A stretch of DNA of 64,000 nt from Thuidium tamariscinum (GCA_947034885.2 OX344749.2:44607682-44671681); one strand, 5' to 3'. Numbered from the stretch's first letter, positions 1 through 10,484 are shown. The notes: generated by a model from the letters alone, not told the origin. Numbers and translations: made by a program.

Positions 1-660
1 GGTAATCAACCTGCCTCTGCGGAGCTCATCTCGGGGCTCAGTCCTCAGTTCCTCACTCACCATTTGTCCCACAGTGGCCGCTTTAATTTCAGTAAGCAGT
101 TCCTGTGGCTCTCAGTCCTGTACTGTTTTCAGCGGTTTTCCATTTCTAAAATGGATTATTTCTTCATTTATATTCTATTCGGTGGGTCTTGTCCAGTGAT
201 TGTTGTGGCACGCTTATCTGAAGCTTATCTTTCTTTATGCTTGTATGCATATAAGAAGACTACGTTTTCGCCTGTTGGCTTTAGAAATATAAGCTGAGAC
301 TGTTGAAGTAAGTGATCCCCTCGAAGTTATCTGGGGAGTCCGTCCAGAGATTGGAACTGCGTATGAGGGTTGAACAGAATGGATGAGCACACTGGGTCGA
401 TTGTCGAACAATGCTGCAACTGAAGTGGTTGGGGATGGAGGAGGATGGTGCAGCCCACTCAGATGCTGATTGCTGAGTAAGTAGCTCGGAGATCATTCCT
501 GAAGCTGTTCCGCTTTAGAATTTGGGGGTAAAATTGGGAATGGGACTCACAAATAGTTCAATTCTCAGTGGAAGCAGGCATCCCATTGTCCCAAGCTTGA
601 GCAATTCAATTCAGTAGACATTCACCAGGTTAGAGTGAGTGTCCAAATTTAAGTTAAAAT
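1..660 (+). pseudogene. 3' fragment of the AP2-like gene (copy 1)
   Basis: This stretch matches the 3' part and downstream region of the AP2-like gene copies at 24741-25860 and 32020-33370 in the same orientation. Shared landmarks are the leader-like words at 1-34, the exon-3 tail near 53-95, the T-rich intron near 130-200, and the downstream block from 226 to 575. A deletion relative to copy 2 joins position 34 to the end of exon 3, and the exon-3 donor has changed, so no functional product is expected. The 5' part of the gene lies before the window or is lost. Confidence 0.7.
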
Positions 661-1770
661 TGGGGAATAAAGTAATAGTCCAAATTTGCAAAACTGTAAA
701 GATGTAAAATAAAATGCATCTTAGAATAATAATGTAATAGTCACCTCTAGACAATAGTTGTAAAATATGATCTATAGATCATGTGCGTGCATATAGATAG
801 ATCAAATAGTGCAAAACAACAATATTTTTTAGTATAAATTTATAGCCAAAAATTAAAAGTTCCTTTTGAAATCAAATGTTGATTGAATGTTTATTATAAG
901 AGATTTGAGGGTATTGGAAGTCCGCGAGTTATTTTGAGTTCCTAAATTGTGGGAATGTGCCACATCAGCAGTCTAACGTAGTCAAGACCGTACCATGTCA
1001 AATTTTTTAAATTGAATTTATTTTTTTAATTTAAAATTTATTCTTTAAATATTTATTTTTTTAAAATTAATGCAATTTTAGGTTTCTTAAATTTTCCTAG
1101 AGTTTTTGAAAAAAAAGTATTTCTTTTTCCAAAAATCCAAAAACTTCAGCCAATAGGGTTGATCTATAGTTTTTGAACAGCATAGGGAATGAACTAGGGA
1201 ATAGGTATAAAATAGTCTTCCATTGCCCTCAATTCCCCTCTAATGTGAGATTTTATCAAGGACCATTTTCTTCAAGTTCAACATCACAAAGCCTTCAAAA
1301 TTTGCACCATGATACAAATATTAAAGAATTAGTACAAAAATCCTCAAAAAAATCAATAGATGAAAAAACACATTTTTATACGCTTGGAATGTTTTTGCAT
1401 CCATTGTTCAAATTTGAATGTTTCATCCTTACTTAACATGAGATTAAGGTCTTTCACAAATCATTCAAAGATAATAAATCCTTCTCCCAAACATTTCAAG
1501 GTTAAGAGCTTTTGGATGTATGGATTCTTAACATATATTTGGAAATCTTCAACTCAAAACACAAATAGTCACTCAAATTTGTGACAAAAACACAATTCTT
1601 CTCACTTGGAGTATAATCCATTTGTCTCTATACTTTGCAATGCATAGAAGCAAAGGTAGAACCTTAGAACGTTGCTAAAGGTTTAAAGTGTCCAATGATA
1701 GGATTTCCAATTCTTTTGTTGAAACCACAAGAATGTAGCTTTTCCATTTATCAAAGAATAATTATTTTAG
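661..1770 (+). repeat. Segmental duplication, downstream part of copy 1
   Basis: The sequence continues the paralogy with 26220-27105 and, from about 1530, with 35690-35925. Matches are interrupted only by insertions (the element at 892-1245 here, the element at 25450-25778 in the other copy). No coding potential was recognised. The duplication is useful because it supplies empty sites for the elements. Confidence 0.7.
892..1245. mobile_element. Family B inverted-repeat element, copy 1
   Basis: The ends resemble CATTAGAAGGGATTTGAGG and its reverse complement; here the left end is mutated (starts TATTATAAG) and the right end reads CCCCTCTAATG. The duplicated segment near 26462 lacks the whole insert, so this is a mobile unit and not part of the ancestral duplication. 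The interior is AT-rich and non-coding. A target-site duplication is not clear. Confidence 0.7.
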
Positions 1771-2870
1771 GCTTAATATGATCATAATTAATCGTATCCT
1801 ATCATTATAACATTATCCCCTAAGCATTGAGACTCATCTCTAGAATTGGCAATTTTGGAAAAATTATCATAATGTACGATTTGGAAGAATATTTAATAAT
1901 TCAAATGTAAACAAAAGTTGTAGAGTTTGAGTTTTGAATTTTCTGCGTACAACTAGATTCACCAATGCTTTTACCAATCTTTTTCTGTAAATTTTGAAGG
2001 GAAAATAAATTCAAAGTTCCTTCAAAATCCAATTACAAGCAAAATATTTTGTTGGAATGGATTTGAAATTAGATTCTCTTTATATGTTTCTTTTGAGGAT
2101 TTTTGTGGTTTTTGATTCTATGACCTCACTTTTGCAATTCTAGATTTGAACTAGACTCAATGTAGTTTTGGCTTGGTCAACTACTTGACAAACTTCCATA
2201 TTTGTAATTTTTGAAAAATACGTATTGTAGTTGTACCCAATATAATCCCTCGATCCAACCCTTGAATAGAACAACAACTTCATAAAGTATCTCTAGAAAT
2301 TAGGGTGACTTTCATCTAAGTTGTAATGAGAAAGAAATTTGATTTTGAATTTGTTCATCATTCTCTTTTTGCACTTCGGCACATTTAGGGGATTACATAG
2401 AGTGTCTCTAATACATTCATTTAAGTGAAATTTTTTTAGGGGGGCTATTGCACCCCTCAAAAAAACGTAAGTAATACACACCCATACCACATGTCATTGC
2501 AAAAATTGTAGTACTTTAATCTATACTTGAATATTATTTTTTATTATTTTTTGCATTTTTAGTCTATGATATTTGATGACAAACTATTCAGAAGTATAAT
2601 GATTGAAGCTTAGTATGTTTTAAATATTTATTGCATACTTATAAACATAAAAAACAACTTATAAACATTAAAACCATCCTCTAGATATAAACCTAAGTGC
2701 ATGAGCATTGTTAAAGAAAATATAGATCTTGAATAAAAAGCACTTGCTAATTGCTTAAAATCAAGTTTACCATCGCTATAGTTTCTTGCATTTCATCTAT
2801 TATTACAGCTAAGAAGGCTACATCATACAACTCATCAATAAATTTAAATTATTCAAAAATACATATGCAA
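1771..2870 (+). repeat. Duplicated AT-rich segment without genes
   Basis: Positions 1840-2370 match 6400-8520 once two insertions are removed from the latter, and 2400-2870 matches 35960-36330. The short open frames are not conserved between copies, so I call no gene. It supplies the empty sites for the elements at 6575-7186 (site near 1978-1990) and 7336-8295 (site near 2110). Confidence 0.6.
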
Positions 2871-3478
2871 ACATCTTGTGACTAGATACATTTGTCAACC
2901 TAGCTAGTTTTGTGAGAGTATAGATAATGTGATATTCCAAGTGTACACATTTCAATGATTTGACTTGTTTTGTTTCCAATTCATGGGTTCTTTGAGTTAG
3001 TTCACACAAAGGCTTTTAGAGAATCATGTCAAGCTTAGGTGATTATAGATTTGGCTCACTTCTCTCTTGAGTACATACTACCAACGTTCTCGAAATTGGA
3101 TAAATTTTGTTCCGTTTCTACTAAAACATCCTTGTGTTACTATTACATTGTAAAAAAGGGCCTTCAATGGAGCCATTTTAGTCAAAATTACAACAAACAA
3201 TAAAATTTTGATAGCCAATTTGCAACTCCTTCTACAGTAAAATTAGCATATATTTCATTAGTTTTGTCTTCCAGTACTCCCAATAATCCTTCACAACTTG
3301 CAAAATCCTTTCTTTTCTATTTTATTTTGCTACCACTCACTCTCAAGATACCCAAAATTGATTGATGCATGTTTCTCTTGAAAGGTAGCATATTGCACTA
3401 ATTCCAAAAACAGTTCTGAGATCACTACCCACTACATGATGAGATGCAATTCCAAAGCCAAGGACATACCTGAGTTTC
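2871..3478. other. AT-rich intergenic, nothing recognised
   Basis: I see no conserved frame, RNA gene or clear repeat boundary in this stretch. Confidence 0.5.
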
Positions 3479-3486
3479 CTTGTCAG

Positions 3487-3759
3487 CAGCCCTTTTTTTT
3501 ACTTTTTGAAAAAGTGCCAAGATGGCGATCACTTCAAATTTGGTGAAGCATTATATTTTTACATTCATCTATCTTTTGGAATTAAAAACACTTTTATGTC
3601 ATATTCATACACTTTTTCATCTAAATTTGGCAACTTCATCCATATTTTAAAGAGAACTAAAAAGTTTCTGGTGAAAAAAGATTACTTTTATCTGGTGAAA
3701 AAAAGACATTTTTTAAAATAGTGCAATTTGGCCACATGGTGCCGGAAAAAAAAGGGCTG
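3487..3759. mobile_element. hAT-like miniature element with 8-bp target duplication
   Basis: The element begins CAGCCCTTTTTTTT and ends AAAAAAAAGGGCTG. It is flanked on both sides by the identical 8-mer CTTGTCAG (3479-3486 and 3760-3767). An 8-bp duplication with CA(G)-type ends is the hallmark of the hAT superfamily. The interior is non-coding, so it would need a transposase in trans. Confidence 0.8.
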
Positions 3760-3931
3760 CTTGTCAGTCAGTGGGATTAGAACACACATGTGCACTTGTA
3801 GTTCCTGGAATTAGCATTTCAAGCTACATCATCTTAGTTTCAAGTTTCAATTGAAAACATTAACTTAATGTGAATAATCAAGTTTGACGACCGACGTAGT
3901 TTCATTTTAGTTTAAACATTCATTAATTAAG

Positions 3932-4200
3932 CAGGACATTAAATCTGTCCAATGAAGTGGATCCACCAGGGTATGGTAAAATTCATGTTACCTGGGGATA
4001 AAGGTAAAAAAGTCCACTATTTTTGTGTTGTACTTTGGGGTATGTTGTCAATCCCCTAGGTAATTTGGGGTCTCTGATTGCAAATATGAATTCAGAATTT
4101 GCAAAAAGAAATTTGTGCAAAAAATTAAAAAATCTAGTGCTTATCCCTGGGGTAAATTCAGCTTGCTGGTCCTACTTCGTGAGACGGGTTTAACGTCCAG
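3932..4200. mobile_element. Core-sharing element N1 (Mutator-like target duplication)
   Basis: The terminal repeats are CAGGACATTAAATCTGTC and the inverted CTGGACGTTAAACCCGTC. The 10-mer CATTAATTAA occurs at both flanks (one base offset on the left), which suggests a 9-11 bp target duplication as in Mutator-like elements. The centre at 4053-4110 holds a core also found in the elements at 10485, 29262 and 48876-49361, although their ends differ. Confidence 0.7.
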
Positions 4201-4246
4201 CATTAATTAAACGCAAGTTATTGTGGTCACTTATTCATTTGACTCA

Positions 4247-4636
4247 TAAGGGAGAAACACCCATTCCCGTCCCTGTACCTTGCAGTGGAGTGTAGAGTCA
4301 CTCAAATATGTCCCTAGAGTGTAGTTAATGTGTTTGACACATGTGTGAAAATAATTTGTTGACACAGGTGAAGGACACTTAAGAAAATCTGGTTGGCTCA
4401 GGGCTGATTTTCGCAGGGTTCAGTTTTGGGTGCACCTACTGGACACTTTCAGTGGTCTAGGCACCCATCACTTCAAAAAAACATAGAAATTACATACAAT
4501 GCCCAAAAAATTTATTTATTTATTTGAATATTCATAATTTTCACTCGCTAATACTAGAAAAATATCAATTTTAGGAAAATCTCCCTCCAACTATGCTGAA
4601 TTCCTTAAATGGACGGTTTTGGGTGTTTCCACTGTA
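4247..4636 (+). mobile_element. TA-flanked family C element, copy 1
   Basis: The left end is TA plus AGGGAGAAACACCC; the right end is GGGTGTTTCCACTG plus TA. It is related to copies at 5501-5893 and 9182-9569 along its whole length, all in the same orientation. TA flanks and 14-15 bp terminal repeats resemble Stowaway-like (Tc1/mariner) miniature elements; the superfamily is an inference. Confidence 0.7.
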
Positions 4637-4705
4637 GATAAGGGAAATTTTCCCACAGCCCTAGCATAGTCAGTAAAACAATTGGAGATGTCTACTCTCA
4701 TTAAT

Positions 4706-5309
4706 TAAGGTAAGAGGTTTGAGCAAAAAGTGATCATTTAGGCGCTGAATGTGCCTTTTTCATGTATTTGTTGAGATAGAAATATTTTTAGTTTATTTTT
4801 CAGTCAAAGAGAAATAGATGAAGAGTTTAACACAAGTCGTTTCATATTTTTTTGAAGCATTATTGAATTAGTTATGAATCTTCAAGCATAATCTGGTACA
4901 GGTCCCTATTTGTGATCATAGGCCCTTGGAAACTCATCCATGCATAGTTTGAAAAAAAACCACGGCTTGTTCAAAAACTAACATTGCAACATATATAAAG
5001 CAATAGAAATGGTTTCTAAAAGTGCCCCTTTCTAAATCTAAAATGAATGCTTGAATTAATCATTATTTCAGATTTTTCACTACTTGTAAGAAGGTAGTTG
5101 AACACCAATTTCTTATTTTGAATTAAATTAGTAGACACCTAACCACTTAGTTAGAAATGGCTCTTAAACCATCTATTGAAGAAGTAAAAACAAATCTTAT
5201 CAAGGTCCATTGTAATCCACAGTTCATTTTCTTACAATTGAAGTGTCCATTTCACAAGCTCTGTTGGATGGTTGAAAATGCTTGCTCAGTTTTAGAGCGC
5301 TCTCCTATA
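4706..5309 (+). mobile_element. TA-flanked family E element, copy 1
   Basis: This ~600-bp unit is the inverted, diverged counterpart of 6575-7186. Its left end is TA plus AGGTAAGAGG; its right end inverts to TATAGGAGAGCGCTCTAAAAC. An open frame at 5157-5363 is not preserved in the other copy, so it is not called as a gene. Part of the interior also resembles family F. Confidence 0.7.
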
Positions 5310-5500
5310 GTAGCTTTTACAACCAGGGTGGGACACAAACCTTCTCCTGACCTAACATATTAATTTTTTTAATTACTCTTGAAGAGTGTTGGTTCTTGTT
5401 GCAAATTGGCATTGTTTTGGTTGAAAATTTGTCACATGATCAAACCAAGGTTGACTTCTTGCTCAGGTTTTGTATTTTGGAATTACTAAATTGAACTTAC

Positions 5501-5893
5501 TAAAGGGAGAAACATCCAATACTACAATTGTACCTTATGGTGGACCCTAGACTCATCCAAAATCGTCCCTAGACTGCAATCAAGATTGCAATGAATGTGT
5601 TCACCAAGTGTTTAAATGTGATTCTTTAACGCAATTAAAGGACACATACCAAAATTTAATTGGCTCGCTACTGATTTTAGCAATATTCAAATTTTGGGGC
5701 ATCTATTGAACAGTTTCAGTGGTCTAGGGAGGCAGTTTTTTGAAAAATTATAGATATTACATATGACATCTAAATTTTTTTGAATATTCATGATTTTCAC
5801 TCGCTAATACTAAAAAAACAGTATTTTTAGAAAAAAACTACCTCCAACTATATTGAATTCCTTATTTGGACATTTTGGGGTGTTTCCACCATA
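5501..5893 (+). mobile_element. TA-flanked family C element, copy 2
   Basis: It starts TA plus AAGGGAGAAACATCC and ends GGGGTGTTTCCACCA plus TA. It aligns with 4247-4636 throughout and is more diverged from it than the terminal repeats are. Confidence 0.65.
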
Positions 5894-6006
5894 GTATTAG
5901 AACTATAAAATTAATCTAGAGTATTGCAATACATGAAGATATAAACTTAGTCATCAGCATGGAATTTTGCTGGAGGAGTCTCATGAACTCACAACCCAGT
6001 TAGTAG

Positions 6007-6260
6007 CAAGGCTTTTTTTTTTGCTTTCTAGTGCCAGATTGTGCCAAAAAATAATCTAGTTGAAAGATGCTGAAAAACTTGGATGAAATCTCTTGACAAC
6101 TTTGAAATTAAAAAAAAATACTAGATGAAATTGCCTAATTGTGAATGAAAACCATACTATACATCCAATAAGTAGATGAATGTTGCAATTTGGAGCACAA
6201 CTATAATATTTTTTATTGCCACCATGGCTCTTCTTCAAAAATGAAAACAAAAAAGGCCTA
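6007..6260. mobile_element. hAT-like miniature element, second copy
   Basis: Ends are CAAGGCTTTTTTTTT and AAAAAAGGCCTA. The flanks are GTTAGTAG (5999-6006) and GTTGGTAG (6261-6268), an 8-bp target duplication with one mismatch. It shares its design (short ends followed by a T tract) with 3487-3759, but the interiors are only loosely alike. Confidence 0.65.
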
Positions 6261-6574
6261 GTTGGTAGTATCCTATCAACATAGTAGATTGCTCTCCAAT
6301 TCTAGGTATTGGATAAGTTGCTTGGAAATAGAATGGCATTCAAGAGGACCTTTTATTGCACAAATGAGAAGAGATCTGGGTTCAAAATGTATTAGAGGTT
6401 TGTTTTTAATTTAGCCCTAGAGCATCTGGAATCATGTCCATAATTGACGATTTGAAAAAAATCATTACAAAGTACTATTTGGAAAAATATTTTGAGATTG
6501 TGATATAACAGAAGTTGTAAATTTTGAGTTTTAGATTCCATCCGTATGGTTAGAATCTCCAATGCTTTCACCAA

Positions 6575-7186
6575 TATAGGAAAGGGCTCTAAAACTGAAC
6601 AGGCATTTTCAACAGTTCGGTAGGGGATGTGAAATGGACACTTGAATGTGGGAAAACAAACTGTGGATTACAATGGACCTTGACAAGATTTGTTTTTACT
6701 TCTTCAATGGATGCTTTAAGAGCCACAGTAGGTTCATTTCTAACTAAGTGGCTAGGTTTTTACTAACTTAATTCAAAATAAGAATTCATTGTTCAACTAC
6801 CTTCTTACAAGTATTGAAAAATTTGAAATAATGATTAATTCAAGCATTCATTCCAAATTTCGAAAGGGACGCTTTTAGAAACCATTTCTATTGCTTTATA
6901 CATGTTGCAATGTTGATTTTTGAACAAGCCCTTGGGTTTTCTTTTCAAACTATGCATGGATGGGTTTTCCAAGGGCCTATGATCACAAATAGGGACATAT
7001 ACCAGATTGTGTTTGAAAGTTCATAACTAATTCAATAATGCTTCAAAAAATATGAAACAACTTGTGTTAGATTCTTCATCTATTTTTCTTTGACTAAAAA
7101 ATAAACCGAAAATACTTCCATCTCAGGTGATACATGGAAAAGGCACATCAACACTTAGATGGTTGCTTTCTAAACCTCCTCCCTTA
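6575..7186 (-). mobile_element. TA-flanked family E element, copy 2
   Basis: The left end reads TATAGGAAAGGGCTCTAAA; the right end inverts to TAAGGGAGGAGGTTTAGAAA. The empty site in the paralogous segment near 1978-1990 lacks it precisely, with a TA at each junction. It is inverted relative to 4706-5309, so the two form a widely spaced inverted repeat around 5310-6574. Confidence 0.75.
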
Positions 7187-7335
7187 TTTTCCTATAAATT
7201 CTGAAAGGAAAATTTGAAAATCCCTCCAAAATTCAATTACAAGCAAAATATTGTCATTTTTCAAGAAAAACTTGTTGGAGTGGGTTTGAAATGAAGTTCT
7301 CTTCATTTGGTGATTTTTTGAAATATTTTTGTTCT

Positions 7336-8295
7336 TTAACCCCTAAAGCCCTGAACAACGTTTTTTGAGATTATAAATTTTTTGGGCAGCTCACTACGGA
7401 TGGAGTTTTTTTTTTCTTTCTTTGAAATTTTGATACAATGTGTGCCCGAGGAGTAGCTTTAAGGCCTGACAATTTTCATAACTTTTGACTTCATGGTTAA
7501 AAAATTATGGCAAGATATGTTGTTTTCTTTACTTGACGGGCAGCCTGGGCAGCCCGGGCAGCTGAAAAAACTTCTTCAAAATTTATTAAAAAAAGTGAAA
7601 TTTCAAATTGGTTCTTTAGGTTTATACAGACATGTGAAGCTTTGAATCAATCCATTCCGATCAATGAGTCAAAAGTTATGAAGATTTTGAGTTTGGGGTA
7701 GTTTGCGGCCAGTTACAGAATCTCTACAATACAAAAAAAGTTTGAAATTTTTTATTTAATTCAATTTTTCATATTTTTTGAAAAAAACAAAAACAGAAGG
7801 TGTAGATTGTTTATTACAACATTTTAACCATTGGGATTGAAAATTTTCAATTCCATGAATAAAATGTTCACAATTTAGTATTTTGGCTCATTTTTTACTT
7901 CTTTCTACTTACTTATTTTTTCCTATATGTTGTACAATTCCAAATGGTTTGAAATTTTTTGAGAATGTAGCCAACTTGCATTGAATTAAGAATTCAAAGA
8001 GTAACCACCATTTTGAATTTTTTTTCACACAAATGTGACCTTGTGAAGTGCAGCTGCCCGGATTTTCGCAGGGATAAGAAAACAATTTTTGTCAATTCAA
8101 ATGCTTATATCTTGCAATCTACACGGTGGAAATTTCTGAAATTTTTTCCACATGTTTACAAACCACCTTACTACAAGATCCTATGGTTACATGAGTTAAA
8201 AATGTGTTTTTAAAAAAAAAAATTGCTCTTGTATTAGAAATGGCAGTTTTGGAGCATTTTTGGTGAAAACATAGTCAAAAACCTTTAGGGGTTAA
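7336..8295 (+). mobile_element. TTAA-flanked (piggyBac-like) family G element, copy 1
   Basis: The element body starts CCCCTAAAG (7340) and ends CTTTAGGGG (8291), with TTAA on each side (7336-7339 and 8292-8295). The paralogous segment near 2110 carries TTTGATTCTATG where this copy has TTTAA, element, TTAATTCTATAG, which indicates insertion at a TTAA-like site with duplication. The interior (~950 bp) shows no transposase. Relatives are at 17016, 34121 and 49597, with remnants at 12506, 18805, 59080 and 60750. Confidence 0.75.
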
Positions 8296-8880
8296 TTCTA
8301 TAGTCTCATTTTTGCCAATATGGTTTTGAACTATAGTCAATACAAGTCAACCACTTAACATACTTCCAAATTTGTAATTTCAGAAAATTATGTAGTCTAG
8401 TAATACCAAATCCAACCCTTGGATAGAACAAAAACTTCATAAAGAATTTCTAAAAATTAGGATGACTTCCATCCATGCAATAACGAGATAGAAAAGTAAT
8501 TTTGAAGTTGTTCATCGTCTCAAAATTGGACGTTGACGTGCTCCAGGGTTAAACTACATGAGGTTCAAAAACAAGTTCAGCAGGGCCCATCTCCAACAGC
8601 ATACAAAAGTAGTGTAGCATCTACTAACTTAACCCTTAAACACTGGACGGGTCACTGTGGGAGCCTACGCGCTGTGAACAGCGCGGACTGTGGAAGTGGA
8701 TACTATTTCGGCTCATCTATAGAGCCAAGTCAATGGAACACTCGGGCAACCCCGCCATCCAAATACATGCAACTGTGCAAACAGACCCGATAGAGTTTGT
8801 GAAACATCCGATTCTCTTGTTACAGTGGCAGTTTACTCTATCTCCTTCCATCCAGAGTCATTGCTACGAGTCTTGTGTTT

Positions 8881-8964
8881 CATTAGAAGGGATTTGAGGG
8901 CTTCAGAGGGTCGTTTCAGGACTGTTCCCGAAACTGGTCTGGGAACGGCTAGCCGCTGTCAGGT

Positions 8965-8995
<31 letters not shown>

Positions 8996-9179
8996 AAGTT
9001 TTTTTTTGGGTCCTGAAATATGAAAAAAAGTCCAAAAAAAAATTCGAAAAAAAAATTCGATGACGTGGCATGGTCTCGACCACGTCGGATTCTTGTAGAA
9101 CTGCGTTCCCGTGGCTATTTTCGCGATTTCAGGCTGTGGGAACTCACAGGCTCCCAGAGCCCTCAAATCCCTTCTAATG
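8881..9179. mobile_element. Family B inverted-repeat element, copy 2
   Basis: It begins CATTAGAAGGGATTTGAGGG and ends CCCTCAAATCCCTTCTAATG, a perfect 20-bp terminal inverted repeat and the best-kept ends in this family. The interior contains a 23-T run (8970-8992) and a GC-rich tail. No clear target duplication is visible. Confidence 0.8.
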
Positions 9180-9181
9180 CT

Positions 9182-9569
9182 TAAGAGCAAAACACTCATT
9201 CTCGCACATGTTCCTTACAATGGACTGTAGATTCACTCAAATGCATCAGTAGACTTCCTTTAATGTGTTCGCCACATGTATGATTGCAATTTGTTGACAC
9301 AACTGAAGGACACATAGGTAAATTTGGTTGGCTCAATGCTGATTTTCGCAAGGTTCAATTTTGGGGGCACCTACAGGATGGTTCTACAGGTCTAGGAAGC
9401 CAACACTTTGAAAATTTGTAGAAATTACATATTGTGTCCAAAAAATCTATTTAAAAAAAAATATTCATGATTTTCACTCACTAATATTAGAAAAATATCA
9501 TTTTTAGAAAATGTTGCCTCCAACTATGCTGAACTCCTTATTTAGACGGTTTTGGGTATTTCCACTGTA
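9182..9569 (+). mobile_element. TA-flanked family C element, copy 3
   Basis: It starts TA plus AGAGCAAAACACTC and ends GGGTATTTCCACTG plus TA. It aligns along its length with 4247-4636 and lies directly beside the family B copy. Confidence 0.65.
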
Positions 9570-9640
9570 GTAATGTGATAGAATCTTATTTTGACAACTA
9601 CTACAATAAGTTTCCAACATGTTATTGCAAGTTCTCACAC

Positions 9641-9971
9641 TAAGGTAGAAGGCTCTTAAATGGAGCGGGTTCTAAAATGGTGCCCTACCTTAAATGTACA
9701 GTACTTGTACATGTTTCTTTTTCACAGCCTTCAGCAGTGTACTGAGAGTGTACATTTTAGCTAGGGCACCATTTTAGAGCCCTATGCCCTTTCAACTTCA
9801 AAATTTGATAACTAATTTCACAAAGCTCAGAAAAATATGAAACGACTTGGGTTAGATGTCAATTCTACTTGTCTTTCAAAGAAAATTTACTGAAAAATAT
9901 TTCTAGAAGTTTTACCTCCCTGAAATTCTGTTTCAGCCCTTAGATGGTCCATTATAGGACCTCTTACCTTA
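9641..9971 (+). mobile_element. TA-flanked family F element, copy 1 (331 bp)
   Basis: Starts TAAGGTAGAAGGCTCTTAAA and ends GACCTCTTACCTTA. It is nearly identical to 12896-13226 and in reverse to 25450-25778. Equal length and high similarity suggest recent activity. The ends differ slightly from each other outside the first ~14 bp. Confidence 0.8.
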
Positions 9972-10148
9972 TCTGTTGTCACTGAATACAAACACAACAA
10001 CTGCCACATTCACGTCCTCTGGATATGGGACTGCCCACTGCAGCATCGGGTCAAACTGAAAACAGTATCGAAGACCACAGCTGGCAACTGCAAAAGTAAA
10101 CAGTGCACGTTGCCCTTCAAGAAATAGTAAGGGGGGCAGGATGTGACC
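9972..10148 (-). other. Coding-like fragment inside J1, unrecognised
   Basis: On the minus strand this GC-richer block reads through without a stop, and its composition is unlike the surrounding AT-rich DNA (for example residues QFDPMLQWAVPYPEDVNVAV). I recognise no family. It could be a captured exon or a remnant of the gene formerly carried by the element. No start codon or splice pair decides its limits. Confidence 0.25.
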
Positions 10149-10484
10149 TACCAACGTGTATGAGAATGTACCAGTAATCTTGTAACATTCTAATGTGCCT
10201 AAACATACTAATGCATTGAATGAGGCAATTTTGTGCCTTGCATAAAGCCCAAGAAATTGAGAGTCACTTTTCAAAAAAAATTGAATGATAAACAACCTTC
10301 ATATGTTCAGAAATTCCCTGGTTTGTCATCCATCGGACTCAAAACCTCTGCGTCGTCCTTTAAGGGTTAAAAGCTGCCAAAACTTCTTGAAATCTACATC
10401 AAGTCAACTTAACCCTAAATAATCTATTGAACTCTTGTACATGAGGAACCAATCAGTTTGAAGGCCATTTGGACACTTGGGGTG

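Larger units (their letters stand above)
6400..8520 (+). repeat. Segmental duplication of 1840-2370 expanded by two insertions
   Basis: Outside the elements at 6575-7186 and 7336-8295, this stretch aligns with 1840-2370. For example, 8409-8520 matches 2250-2370, and 7187-7335 matches 1985-2110. The junctions show where and how each element inserted. No coding sequence was recognised. Confidence 0.75.
8629..10370. mobile_element. TTAA-flanked element J1 with nested insertions
   Basis: TTAA plus CCCTTAAA at the left (8629) and TTTAAGGG plus TTAA at the right (10370) bracket 1.7 kb. After subtracting nested family B (8881-9179), C (9182-9569) and F (9641-9971) elements, the remaining ~720 bp is more GC-rich and looks like former coding sequence. 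The terminal repeat is short (8 bp, then a partial match), so the unit is less certain than family G. Confidence 0.45.

Noticed and set aside
9969..10295. Complete 108-codon minus-strand gene
   Set aside because: Its first third is AT-rich and it runs into the family F element; only the GC-rich part is reported, as a fragment.
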